This document shows, in pieces, positions 40,600 to 49,360 of a stretch of DNA of 64,000 bases. The position numbers and the translations under genes are program-made. Below the pieces are notes generated by a model. That model made no database searches. It had not been told where the DNA came from and was given only the letters and a program-made list of their open reading frames with translations. The stretch covers positions 124,001 through 188,000 of the forward strand of contig CAYPXZ010000001.1 in the NCBI GenBank assembly GCA_964414785.1, read 5' to 3'. The stretch is from Palsa-1447 sp964414785 (GTDB lineage Bacteria; Verrucomicrobiota; Verrucomicrobiia; Opitutales; Opitutaceae). The first letter of the stretch is position 1, and each line of letters opens with the position of its first letter.

Positions 40600-42536
40600 T
40601 TGGAGGCCGACACGGGCGCCGTGCGGGACATCCACTGCATCTGCGTGAGGACGTCCCAGTATACGTTGTAGCGGTCGTAGCTGACCTGCCAGAACGGCAG
40701 GAGCGTGACGTCCGATGGCTTCCCGAGTCCGACCGTGTGAAACTCAAGCGGCTTGTCCTTGGAGCGCGCAACGAAGGCCTCGACAGGGGCGTCGCCCCGG
40801 ACGAGGAGCGGAACCTTGAGGGAGTCCTCCCTGAAGTTGTCGTAGGCGCCGCGGGCGTAGGGCGCGGTGGCGGTCCTCGGCGCCGGCCCCAGGTCGGCCG
40901 CCAGCACGACAGGGCCGTAGAGGAACGCGACCCTGGAGGGATCGTCGGGCGTCGACTCGGTCCTTACGGCCATCGGGATCGTGACCTCGAGGCGGTCCCC
41001 CTTCTTCCAGTCCCGATCGATCGCCGCATAGGTGCCCGGAGTCCCCGCCACCTTCAGACTCCTGCCGTTCAGCCTGAAGCTCACGTCCGACGAGGCCCAC
41101 CCGGGGCACCTCACCCGAAGGGTCAGGCGTGAGCTGGGCCTGGAGGCGAAGACAAGCGCGGTCGTCCCATTCACCGGGTAGTCCGTCTGCTGGAGCAGGA
41201 GGAGAGCCTTGTCGGCCCAGGCCAGCGACGACGGGATGAAAAGGTTCACATAGAGGTCGTCGCTTCCGCGCGAGTAGATGAATTCGCCGTACTTCGTGTG
41301 ATTCTCCATTCCCGTTCCCACGCAGCACCAGAACGAGTCGAAGGGTGTGCTGTAGGTCTTGAAGAAGCCGGGCTGGAGCGACATGAAGTACGTGAACATC
41401 CCCCGCTCGGGGTCCTGGGATGCGAGGATGTGGTTGTAGAGGGCGCGCTCGTAGAAGTCCGCCTGATCGGCCCCGGGTTTCCACCCGAACACGTGCTCCG
41501 TCAGCTTGAGCATGTTGTAGGTGTTGCAGGTCTCCGCGGTGTCGGGGCCGATGGCGTGCGACAGCCCGACCCTCTCGCGGAAGAACTCGTTCCTCGTGTT
41601 CCCGCCGATGACGTACGAGTAGTGGTGGGCCACGAGGTCCCAGAATTGGTCCGCGACGGCGCGCGCATCGGTGTCGCCCGTGACCTCGTACGTGCGGGCC
41701 TCCCCGATGATCTTGGGGATCTGCGTGTTCCCATGAAGGCCGACGAGGACGTCGCGGCGGGCGAGCAGGGGTTCGAACAGCGCCCTGTGGTAGAAGCGCC
41801 GGGAGGCCTCAAGGCAGCGCGTGTCTCCCGTCAGCGCGTAGAGCTCCACCAGGGTGTCCATCATGCCCCCCTGCTCGACCTCCAGCATCAGCTGGACCTG
41901 CGAAGGCGTGAGCGCTGAGGTCATCCGGTCGGTCCACCCAGCCAGCCTGAGTGCGATGTCCCGGGCCTGGGTGTTGCCTGCCAGGATCCATGCGTCCTTC
42001 AGCCCGTTGAGCACCTTGTGCTCCGTGTACCAGGGGGCCCAGGCGCGTCCCTTGAACTCGTGCGGGCCCTGGAGCTCGACGATGCCCCTGCCAAGGTTGC
42101 GCAGGGTCCCGATCTCAAGGGGGGGCAGGGCGCCCACGTAGCCGTCGCCAATCGAGGCCTGGCACAGTGCAAGTTCCGACACGATGTAGTTGATCCGCTC
42201 GAGGAACCGCTTGTCGCCGGTCGCCGCATACTGCTGCGAGAGCGCGGTGAGGTAGTGCCCGAGCGTGTGCCCGGCGAGCCCTGTCTGCTCCCAGCCCCCG
42301 TAGCATTCTGCCTTCGGGGCGAGTCCCGCGCTGCTCCGGAAGGAGTGCAGGAGGCGGTCCGGCTCAAGGGAAAGGAGGTAGTCGGCGTTGCGGTCCATCG
42401 CCCTCTTGAAGGGGCCGTCGAGAAGCTTCACGTCCGCCAGGGGAAACGGGCGCGCGGCCGGCGAGAACGCCGGCGTGACGGTCCCGGCCCGCAGCGCGCA
42501 GGCGAACACAAGGAGGAGGGCGAGGCGGAAGTGCAT
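40596..42536 (-). CDS. GH127-type beta-L-arabinofuranosidase
   Basis: GH127 enzymes remove terminal beta-L-arabinofuranosyl units with a cysteine nucleophile held by zinc. This 646-residue protein has a signal peptide (MHFRLALLLVFACALRA) and an (alpha/alpha)6-barrel. The zinc and catalytic residues are in place: Glu335 and Cys337 in AETCNTYNML, and Cys404-Cys405 in SFWCCVGTGMENHTKYGE. The product would be L-arabinose, matching the araBAD operon about 9 kb away. The ATG at 42536 gives the signal peptide. The gene follows the cyclase by 79 bases on the same strand and may be read from that operon or its own promoter. Confidence 0.85.
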   Translation of the reverse strand: MHFRLALLLVFACALRAGTVTPAFSPAARPFPLADVKLLDGPFKRAMDRNADYLLSLEPDRLLHSFRSSAGLAPKAECYGGWEQTGLAGHTLGHYLTALSQQYAATGDKRFLERINYIVSELALCQASIGDGYVGALPPLEIGTLRNLGRGIVELQGPHEFKGRAWAPWYTEHKVLNGLKDAWILAGNTQARDIALRLAGWTDRMTSALTPSQVQLMLEVEQGGMMDTLVELYALTGDTRCLEASRRFYHRALFEPLLARRDVLVGLHGNTQIPKIIGEARTYEVTGDTDARAVADQFWDLVAHHYSYVIGGNTRNEFFRERVGLSHAIGPDTAETCNTYNMLKLTEHVFGWKPGADQADFYERALYNHILASQDPERGMFTYFMSLQPGFFKTYSTPFDSFWCCVGTGMENHTKYGEFIYSRGSDDLYVNLFIPSSLAWADKALLLLQQTDYPVNGTTALVFASRPSSRLTLRVRCPGWASSDVSFRLNGRSLKVAGTPGTYAAIDRDWKKGDRLEVTIPMAVRTESTPDDPSRVAFLYGPVVLAADLGPAPRTATAPYARGAYDNFREDSLKVPLLVRGDAPVEAFVARSKDKPLEFHTVGLGKPSDVTLLPFWQVSYDRYNVYWDVLTQMQWMSRTAPVSASN

Positions 42537-42615
42537 GGGGGCGATGTCCCGGGGCAATGTTGCGGATCAAGGGTCCCTTGGCCAGTGTTTCCCTCCCTGC
42601 CTGGGCGCGGCGGGA

Positions 42616-44358
42616 CTACTCGGTCCCCTCGATGGAGAAGACCTCGACCGGCTCGTCGCGGCCCCGCACGGGGGCCGCGCCCAGGTCGCGCACCCTGTAG
42701 CGCCCGCGCGCGGCGCGCAGGGTCGAGGCGCTGACCAGGATGTCCGCCTTGAACTGGGACATCCGGGTCAGGTCCTGCAGCCGCGCGGCCACGTTGACGC
42801 CGTCGCCCACCACCGAGTAGTTGAGCCGCCTCGACGAGCCGATGTTGCCCGCGATGATCCGCGCCGTGTTGATCCCGATGCCAAACGAGAGCTTGGCCCG
42901 GCCCTCCGTTGTGAGCTCGGCGTTGAGCCTCGCCAGGGCGGACTTCATCTCCAGGGCGGCAAGGATGGCGTTGTCCGCGTGCCCCGGCTGCTCCACCGGC
43001 GCGCCGAAGAGGGCCATGATCGCGTCGCCGATGTACTTGTCCACGATCCCGCGGTAAATCTCGACGATCCCGCTCATGCGGTCGAAATACCGGTTAAGGA
43101 GCGTGAGGACCTCGCGGGGCGGCATGGACTCGCTCAGCCGGGTGAAGCTTCTCAGGTCGACGAAGAGGACCGTCACCTCGCGCTCCTCGCCGCCGAGCGC
43201 GCCGCCGTCGCGCAGCAGCTGCGCGGCGACCTCGGGCGAGACGTTCTTGTCGAGGAGGTCCCTGACGCGGTCGCGCTCAGCGAGGCCCTCGCTCATCCGG
43301 TTGAAGGCGGTCGCCAGCTGGCCGATCTCGTCGACCCGGTCCAGCCGCAGGCGGCTCGTGTAGTCGCCGCCCGCGATGACCTCGGTGTGCCTGGCGAGGG
43401 CCCTCAGGGGATTGCTCAGGTTCAGGGCGAACACCGGGGCGATCAGGGCGGCGGCCGCCAGCGAGGCCAGGAAGAGGATGAGCAGGAACCGCTCGAGCTG
43501 GCGGGATGGGGCGAGCTCGGCCTCAAGCGAACGCTGGAGCGCAATGGACGCGCTGCCGGGGGTGATCAGGGGAAGGAGCGGGCGGTAGGCCGTGACGTAG
43601 GATTCGCCCCCGACGCCCACGGTCATGATCCCCTCGGTGACCGACGGGGGGGCCGATGACTTTGCGGCCCCCTCCTGCAGGGTGGACTCGACGGGCTGCA
43701 TGTCGGCGCCCCGCCCATAGTAGAAGGTCACCTCAAGCTGGGCGTCCGACTTGAGCTCAGTGGCGAACGTGTGGTCGATCGGCAGCGCAAGCCCGATCCA
43801 GGCGACGATCTCCGGCTTCGGCGCATAGATGGGGACGACGAGCAGCGCGTAGAGCTTTCCGCCGGCTCCGTCCGGCGGGAGCCGCGCGAATCCCTTCGCC
43901 TTGGGGTCGTCCACGGTTTCCGCGACCTTCACGAGGTCCTGGAACGGCTTGAGCGCGGCCCCGGGAAGGGCCCCGCCGGTGTCCCCGATCCTCTGTCCAT
44001 CGGGCGAGAGGAGCGCCATGAAGGGGACCCCCATGCGCACGCTGTAGGACTGGAGCGCCGAGCGCACCGTCGCCGGATCGGGCTGCTCCTTGAGGAAGAG
44101 CTGGCGGATCGAGTAGTCGTCGGACATGAGCGCGGCCCTTCCCGAGAGCTCGTCCAGCCTCGCGTCGACCCGCTTCGTGAAGAGCAGCGTGCCCTGCCTC
44201 AGGCTCTCGTTGATGCGCTCAAGGGCGTTCGCGCGGTTCGCCCTGCGGACAAAGAGGTAGTCGGCGCACTGCGCGGCCGCCACGAGCCCCGCGATCAGCA
44301 GGAGGAGCCGGGTGCCGAATCGCCGGAACTGCGGCAGTCTAGGTCCGGTGGATCCCAA
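42616..44358 (-). CDS. Membrane-bound class III adenylate/guanylate cyclase
   Basis: The 580-residue protein has a membrane helix (about residues 17-37), a periplasmic sensor region (about 40-287), a second membrane helix (about 288-312), a HAMP domain (about 313-365) and a carboxy-terminal class III cyclase domain. Metal-binding Asp401 (VLFVDLRSFTRLSES) and Asp445 (KYIGDAIMALFGAP), and the transition-state Asn522 and Arg526 (VVGDGVNVAARL), are present, so the enzyme should be active, making cAMP (or cGMP). It is 7 bases after the cupredoxin-like gene, with which it overlaps functionally in a three-gene operon, and it may read out a periplasmic cue connected with that protein. Confidence 0.9.
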   Translation of the reverse strand: MGSTGPRLPQFRRFGTRLLLLIAGLVAAAQCADYLFVRRANRANALERINESLRQGTLLFTKRVDARLDELSGRAALMSDDYSIRQLFLKEQPDPATVRSALQSYSVRMGVPFMALLSPDGQRIGDTGGALPGAALKPFQDLVKVAETVDDPKAKGFARLPPDGAGGKLYALLVVPIYAPKPEIVAWIGLALPIDHTFATELKSDAQLEVTFYYGRGADMQPVESTLQEGAAKSSAPPSVTEGIMTVGVGGESYVTAYRPLLPLITPGSASIALQRSLEAELAPSRQLERFLLILFLASLAAAALIAPVFALNLSNPLRALARHTEVIAGGDYTSRLRLDRVDEIGQLATAFNRMSEGLAERDRVRDLLDKNVSPEVAAQLLRDGGALGGEEREVTVLFVDLRSFTRLSESMPPREVLTLLNRYFDRMSGIVEIYRGIVDKYIGDAIMALFGAPVEQPGHADNAILAALEMKSALARLNAELTTEGRAKLSFGIGINTARIIAGNIGSSRRLNYSVVGDGVNVAARLQDLTRMSQFKADILVSASTLRAARGRYRVRDLGAAPVRGRDEPVEVFSIEGTE

Positions 44359-44365
44359 GGGGCCC

Positions 44366-45019
44366 TTACTTGTAGTCGGCGCTCCCCGCGTCGGGGGCGC
44401 GCCGGATGCGCCTGTCCGGGCGCAGCGTCACCGAGACGACCTGGGTCGTGTCGCCGGATTCGAGGATGGTGATCTCGCGCCCGACCTTGCCGGCGAGCCG
44501 CGGGTGCCAGACCTCGAGGCGGTAGCGCCCCGGGGGCAGCCCGGCGATGTCCGCGGTCCCGTCGGCGCCGGTCTTCGCAAAATACGGGGTGGAGAGGACG
44601 AACACGTAGGCGACCATCCAGTCGTGGATGTTGCAGCCGAGCGTGACGGGGCCCGGATGGTCGAAGACGATGGTCGCCGTGGACTCCCCTATGTACAGGG
44701 GGATCTCGAACTTCTTCGCGGGCGAGACCGAGTAGACGTGGTGCTGGACGTTGTCCCTGTTAGGGAAGACGACGCGCGTGCCGACGACCACCGGGGTGAC
44801 GTAGGGGTCGAACTCCTGGTCGTGCTGGGTGATGGCCACGGGCTCTGCGGGCGGGTGGACCTCGACCGCCGAGTCGAGCGCCTGCACGTACGCGACGGCG
44901 TCGGGGACCGGGCTTCCCGCGGGGTCCTTGGTGACGACCCGCACGGTCCCTGCGGCGTGGACGGCCAGTGCGGAAGCGGCCACGAGCGCGACTGCGACAA
45001 AGCGGTTAGGGGAGGGCAT
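44366..45019 (-). CDS. Periplasmic cupredoxin-like protein with transthyretin-like carboxy domain
   Basis: The 217-residue product has a signal peptide (residues 1-23) and a cupredoxin-like domain (about residues 24-145) with candidate type 1 copper ligands: His93 or His94 in VQHHVYSVSP and the Cys129-x2-His132-x2-Met135 motif in LGCNIHDWM. The rest (about 145-200, ADIAGLPPGRYRLEVWHPRL) is a carboxypeptidase-regulatory/transthyretin-like fold. Proteins of this type are often annotated as methylamine-utilisation-like; nothing here proves that role. The start ATG overlaps the stop of the beta-barrel gene by one base, and the cyclase follows after 7 bases. Confidence 0.8.
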   Translation of the reverse strand: MPSPNRFVAVALVAASALAVHAAGTVRVVTKDPAGSPVPDAVAYVQALDSAVEVHPPAEPVAITQHDQEFDPYVTPVVVGTRVVFPNRDNVQHHVYSVSPAKKFEIPLYIGESTATIVFDHPGPVTLGCNIHDWMVAYVFVLSTPYFAKTGADGTADIAGLPPGRYRLEVWHPRLAGKVGREITILESGDTTQVVSVTLRPDRRIRRAPDAGSADYK

Positions 45020-45906
45020 TAGAAATGGTGCGCGACACTCAGGCTGACGACATTGTTGTCATACCGGTCGAGGCCGACCGAGGTAAAATGCTCGAACTGC
45101 AGGGTGAGCGAGGTGTGCCGCCCGAGCGCCGGGGATATTGCCGCGCCGTAGGACCAGGTCCGGTCGCTCACCCGCCAGGCCACGAAGGGCTCGTTGAAGG
45201 TCCTCACGTAGTGCCACGCGCCGGGAAGGTTGAACGCGTCGGCGTCGACGGGCACCCAGCCGAACGCGGACTGCTCGGCCGTGTAGTTGGCCACCGAGTC
45301 GCCCACGCGCCAGCCACCGATCACCTTCAGGCGCCAGGTCTCGTCCATGTCCCAGTTGACCGTGCCCACGAGGCTCGCGTAGTTGCCGCAGAACACGATG
45401 TCCCTTGCGTCATAGCTGCCGACCTTCCCATCCACGAGGACCTGAAGGGAGTCGCTGACGCGCTGGCTGAAGCCGAACACCACGTCGCCCTCGATCTTGC
45501 TTCGCTCGGGGTCGTTGAATCCGACGCCGAGTCCCGCGACGCCGACGTAGAGGTTGGGGGCAAGCGGGCCGACGCCCACCTTGTGGCGCAGGGTGAACTG
45601 GGGACCCACGGCCAGGTTGTCCAGGCCGCTGTAGCTTGTGCAGACCTCGGCGCACGCCGACAACGACGCGGTCAGAAGCGTCGAGAAATCGAGGGAGCGG
45701 ATCCACGATGCCTCAACCTGCGAGTCCAGGTCGAATGCGCCCCGGGTCCCGTCTCCCGAGGGCGCATTGGTCACGTTGTCCTGCCAGGTTGCCGAGGCCG
45801 TCGCCGACAGGTACGGCCCGTCCGCGAGGGCGCCGATCGGTACGAGGAGCGCGAGCAGCGGGATGAGGGCCCTTCCTGTGGACCGCATGGGCCTGAAGAA
45901 ATCCAT
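45019..45906 (-). CDS. Outer-membrane beta-barrel protein
   Basis: The 295-residue product has a signal peptide (MDFFRPMRSTGRALIPLLAL, cleaved after GALA) and an amphipathic beta-strand pattern through to the carboxy-terminal aromatic residue (SLSVAHHF), the signature of outer-membrane barrels (GFSQRVSDSLQVLVDGKVGS, then LKVIGGWRVGDSVANYT). The frame is open far upstream, but the start at 45906 gives the signal peptide. It is translationally coupled to the cupredoxin-like gene and first in the barrel/cupredoxin/cyclase operon. No family name is recognised. Confidence 0.75.
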   Translation of the reverse strand: MDFFRPMRSTGRALIPLLALLVPIGALADGPYLSATASATWQDNVTNAPSGDGTRGAFDLDSQVEASWIRSLDFSTLLTASLSACAEVCTSYSGLDNLAVGPQFTLRHKVGVGPLAPNLYVGVAGLGVGFNDPERSKIEGDVVFGFSQRVSDSLQVLVDGKVGSYDARDIVFCGNYASLVGTVNWDMDETWRLKVIGGWRVGDSVANYTAEQSAFGWVPVDADAFNLPGAWHYVRTFNEPFVAWRVSDRTWSYGAAISPALGRHTSLTLQFEHFTSVGLDRYDNNVVSLSVAHHF

Positions 45907-45973
45907 CTGGATCTCGGATGGACGAAAGCGGCCAAGGAGACAAGCCCGGGCGGTCGGGCCTTCACCGAACCCG

Positions 45974-47908
45974 CTAGCGCCGAGGCCCGGCGGCCGCAGG
46001 TGGGCCCTCGCCGGCGGCGGTCCTGGCCGCGACCGTGGATCCCGGGCCCAACACAAGGCCCTCAACCGTCCTGACAAGGGGATGGGCGGGGTCGCAGTGG
46101 ATGACGTCGAGCCCCTCGAGCACGGTCTTGGGGCCGCCCGGCGCCGGGGCGACGACATAGGCAACGACGGGGCTGCCGCCATCGGAACCCGGGGGCGAGA
46201 TCCTGACCGTGGCGCCCTCCGCGCCCTGGGAAAGGCGCTCCCAGGCCGGCGACTGCGGAGCCTTGAGCCTCTTCCTGTGCCCGGGAGTCACGTTGGCGGT
46301 CGGCGGGGAAGGGGGGCTTGAGCCCACCCGGTTCGCGGCGGAGACCGCGAAGGTCACGCCGTGCCCGTTTTCGAGCTCCGTGAAGACCACGTAGCCCCTC
46401 GCCTGGAAATCGCCCGCCGGCACAACAAGCGTGGCGCCCGTCGACGAGGAGACGGTGTAGTAGAGCACCGGGGCGCCGCCGTCCTGGCATGAGGGGATCC
46501 AGGTGACGTAGGCTGCCGTGTCCACGGCCTCCGCCGAAACGTGGCTGGGCGGGCGGGGTGTCGTCAGGGCCCTGAACCTGACGTCGAGCAGGGAGCGGTA
46601 AGCCGCGGGAAGCCCGGTCCCGGCGGGCTCGGCCGAAGGCGCGTCGGGGCGCCCCCCGTGGAACCCAATCATAGGCTGCGCGACCCAGTTGGAGGATTCC
46701 CTCACGGCGCCAGCCCTCCCGCCCAGGACCCTGACCGCCTCGGACGGATAGTGGTCCACCTGGTTGCCCTCGACCGAGACGTCCTCGGAGCGGTCGACCT
46801 CGATGGCGCCCCGGCCGGTTCGCTCCATGGAGACGTACGAGAACAGGCTCTCCGCTACCCTGACCTGGGAGGAGTCGCTCACCCGCAGGGCGGACCATCC
46901 GATCTCGCCGAAGAGGCAGCCGTCGACGGTGGCGCCAAGGACGGCCGGCCCCAGCTCAAGGGCGGGTGTGCTCATGTGCAGGAACTGGTCCTCGAGGAAC
47001 TGGATGCCGCTCGCGTTGGAGAAGCTGACGGCCGCAGCGGCGTCCCGGGACACCGAACCCTCGGGCGAGGCTTCCGAGGGGTTGGACGCCGCCGTGAACT
47101 CGAAGCCTAGCCCCTTGAAGATGAGGCCCGCGATGGGCCGCCCCTTCGAGCCCCGGCCCGTCAACAGGGCGCCCGGGCTCGCCGCCACGACTTCCGCGGT
47201 CGTCATCTCCTCGCCGACGCGGGGCGTGTAGTAGAAGAGCCCCGCAGGCCGGTCGAAGTACCACTCGCCCGGCATCCCGAGGAGCTCGAAGGCGTTCTCT
47301 ATGAAGAGGGGGGCCGTGGCCGCGGCCTCGGACCAGATCGCCCCGCCGCCGGGCGGCGCGAAGACGACGTCGCCGGGGTTCTTCCACTGGGCCCGGGGAT
47401 CCATTGGGGCTAGGGGCGCGCCCGCAATGCTCTTCGAGAAGACCTGGAGCATCCGGCCGTGGGTCCGGTTGGCCGGCGTGCCGTTCACGTAGAGGCTCAG
47501 CGTGTCGACCAGCCCCTTTGGGGCAGGCGCCACCCAGAGGTTCCTTTCCTTGTCGGCAAGCGTCCAGCCCGCCAGCCGGAACCCGTGGCTGAGTACGGGA
47601 TGCTCCCCGGGGGCTGCCGTGTAGATCACGTTGAACCCGTTGGTCCCGGAGTCCTCGGGCCCGAGCTCAAGAGGCAGGTCCAGGTGGAGGTCCCCCGAGA
47701 TGAAGACCGTGAGGTCGTCCGCCATGTCGCGGTTGAGGGTGCGGACCATGTCGCGGGCGCGCGCCAGCGTCCGAAGGGGCTGCTCCTCCGTCCCGGGATT
47801 CGCATCGTCCCCGCCCGGCGAGACCCAGAGGGCCGCGCGCGCCGGCTGGAGCGCCGCAAAGCCGAGGGCCAGGGCACCGAGGAGTCGCGTGACGATGTGG
47901 GGTTTCAC
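45974..47908 (-). CDS. Secreted right-handed beta-helix protein with fibronectin III-like domains
   Basis: This product (about 644 residues from the GTG at 47908) has a probable signal peptide (VTRLLGALALGFAALQPARA), then ALWVSPGGDDANPGTEEQPL, the start of a pectate-lyase-like beta-helix region used by many polysaccharide-active and adhesive proteins (ALRVSDSSQVRVAESLFSYV, then DVSVEGNQVDHYPSEAVRVL). The last third has two fibronectin III-like segments (APVLYYTVSSSTG and GSPVVAYVVAPA). Catalytic residues are not clear. No ATG is near the signal peptide; the open frame continues upstream without coding character. Probable role: binding or cutting plant polysaccharide outside the cell. Confidence 0.7.
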   Translation of the reverse strand: MKPHIVTRLLGALALGFAALQPARAALWVSPGGDDANPGTEEQPLRTLARARDMVRTLNRDMADDLTVFISGDLHLDLPLELGPEDSGTNGFNVIYTAAPGEHPVLSHGFRLAGWTLADKERNLWVAPAPKGLVDTLSLYVNGTPANRTHGRMLQVFSKSIAGAPLAPMDPRAQWKNPGDVVFAPPGGGAIWSEAAATAPLFIENAFELLGMPGEWYFDRPAGLFYYTPRVGEEMTTAEVVAASPGALLTGRGSKGRPIAGLIFKGLGFEFTAASNPSEASPEGSVSRDAAAAVSFSNASGIQFLEDQFLHMSTPALELGPAVLGATVDGCLFGEIGWSALRVSDSSQVRVAESLFSYVSMERTGRGAIEVDRSEDVSVEGNQVDHYPSEAVRVLGGRAGAVRESSNWVAQPMIGFHGGRPDAPSAEPAGTGLPAAYRSLLDVRFRALTTPRPPSHVSAEAVDTAAYVTWIPSCQDGGAPVLYYTVSSSTGATLVVPAGDFQARGYVVFTELENGHGVTFAVSAANRVGSSPPSPPTANVTPGHRKRLKAPQSPAWERLSQGAEGATVRISPPGSDGGSPVVAYVVAPAPGGPKTVLEGLDVIHCDPAHPLVRTVEGLVLGPGSTVAARTAAGEGPPAAAGPRR

Positions 47909-48094
47909 CAAGACCACGATGGCGCCGAATGCGCCTTCGGCAACAACGAGTAAGGGGCCGCACGAACCGGTATCTTGCGCAATCCCATGCCTGGGCGCGC
48001 GTTTTGCTCCACCCGCGGCATTCCGCCCCGCGTCGGGGCGCCCGGCCCGGGTGATTAGCCTCGCGTTGGACAGGGTTCCGGGCGGTGGTGTGGG

Positions 48095-49354
48095 ATGCCT
48101 TTTACAAAACTCGGACTGGGACCCAACTTCCTGCGCGGTGTGCAGGCCATGGGCTACACCGAGCCCACCCCCATCCAGCTGCGGGCGATCCCGGTTGTCC
48201 TCTCGGGCAAGGATCTCGTGGCCTCCGCGCAGACCGGCACGGGCAAGACCGCCGCCTTCGCCCTTCCCGTCCTCACGATGCTCGGCATCCACAAGAAGGA
48301 GGGCCCGCGCGTCCTCATCCTGGAGCCGACCCGCGAGCTTGCGGCGCAGGTTGAGACGGCGTTCCGCGACTTCGGGCGCTATTCGGACATCCGGACGACC
48401 GTGGTGCACGGGGGCGTCGGCTACGGCCGCCAGCGCAGCGAGCTGCGCGCCGGGACGGACGTCGTCGTCGCGACGCCCGGCCGACTCATGGATTTCCTGC
48501 AGGAGGGCGAGATCAGGCTCGGCGGCCTTCAGATCCTGATCCTCGACGAGGTCGACCGGATGCTCGACATGGGCTTCATCCACGACGTGAAGAGGATCAT
48601 CCAGAAGTGTCCGCCGAAGCGCCAGACGCTGTTCTTCTCGGCGACCGTGCCCCCTGAGATCGCGGCGGTGGCCTCGTTTGCGCTCAAGGACCCGGTGCGG
48701 GTCGAGATCGGCGTCTCCCGGTCGGTCACGACGCTCATCACCCACGCCATCTACCCGGTCCACCAGGAGCAGAAGTTCGAGCTCCTCCTGGCGCTCCTGG
48801 CCTCGATCGACTTCAACAGCGTCCTCGTGTTCTCGCGGACCAAGCACGGGGCCGACCGCATCGCCCGGCGCCTGCGCGAGGCGAACCACAGCGTCGCGGT
48901 CCTGCACGCGAACCGCTCGCAGAACCAGCGCATGGAGGCCCTCGAGGGATTCCGGAGCGGCCGCTACGAGGTGATGGTCGCGACCGACATCGCCGCGCGC
49001 GGTATCGACGTCGCCGGCGTGACCCACGTCATCAACTACGACGTCCCCGAGAACCCCGAGGACTACGTGCACCGGATCGGGCGCACGGGAAGGGCCCAGG
49101 CCGTGGGCGACGCATTCACCCTTGCGACCCCGGAGAACAATTCCGACGTGCGCGCCATTGAGCGCTTCATCGGGCAGGAGATACCCAAGATCAAGCTGAC
49201 GGGGTTCGCCTACAAGAACGCCTCCGACTATCCGGCCCGGCCCGCGCCCCAGGGGCGAAGGGGCGGAGGCGGCGGTGGGGGCGGCGGCTATTCAAGCAGG
49301 CCGAGCGCTCCCCACCCGCGCGGAAAGCCCGGCGCCCATTGGGGCCGGCGATAG
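48095..49354 (+). CDS. DEAD-box RNA helicase, RhlE-like
   Basis: The 419-residue protein contains the helicase motifs in order: Q motif (TPIQ), AQTGTGKT (I), PTRELAAQ (Ia), GG and TPGRL (Ib), SAT (III), then ARGIDV (V) and HRIGRTGR (VI) in the second domain. Motif II reads DEVD rather than DEAD, a conservative change seen in some family members that keeps the metal and ATP-coordinating Asp and Glu. A Gly-rich basic tail (RRGGGGGGGGGYSSRPSAPH) should help bind RNA. The start at 48095 is 186 bases from the divergent beta-helix gene. It ends in a palindrome that includes the stop of araD. Confidence 0.9.
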   Translation: MPFTKLGLGPNFLRGVQAMGYTEPTPIQLRAIPVVLSGKDLVASAQTGTGKTAAFALPVLTMLGIHKKEGPRVLILEPTRELAAQVETAFRDFGRYSDIRTTVVHGGVGYGRQRSELRAGTDVVVATPGRLMDFLQEGEIRLGGLQILILDEVDRMLDMGFIHDVKRIIQKCPPKRQTLFFSATVPPEIAAVASFALKDPVRVEIGVSRSVTTLITHAIYPVHQEQKFELLLALLASIDFNSVLVFSRTKHGADRIARRLREANHSVAVLHANRSQNQRMEALEGFRSGRYEVMVATDIAARGIDVAGVTHVINYDVPENPEDYVHRIGRTGRAQAVGDAFTLATPENNSDVRAIERFIGQEIPKIKLTGFAYKNASDYPARPAPQGRRGGGGGGGGGYSSRPSAPHPRGKPGAHWGRR

Positions 49355-49360
49355 CCCGGG

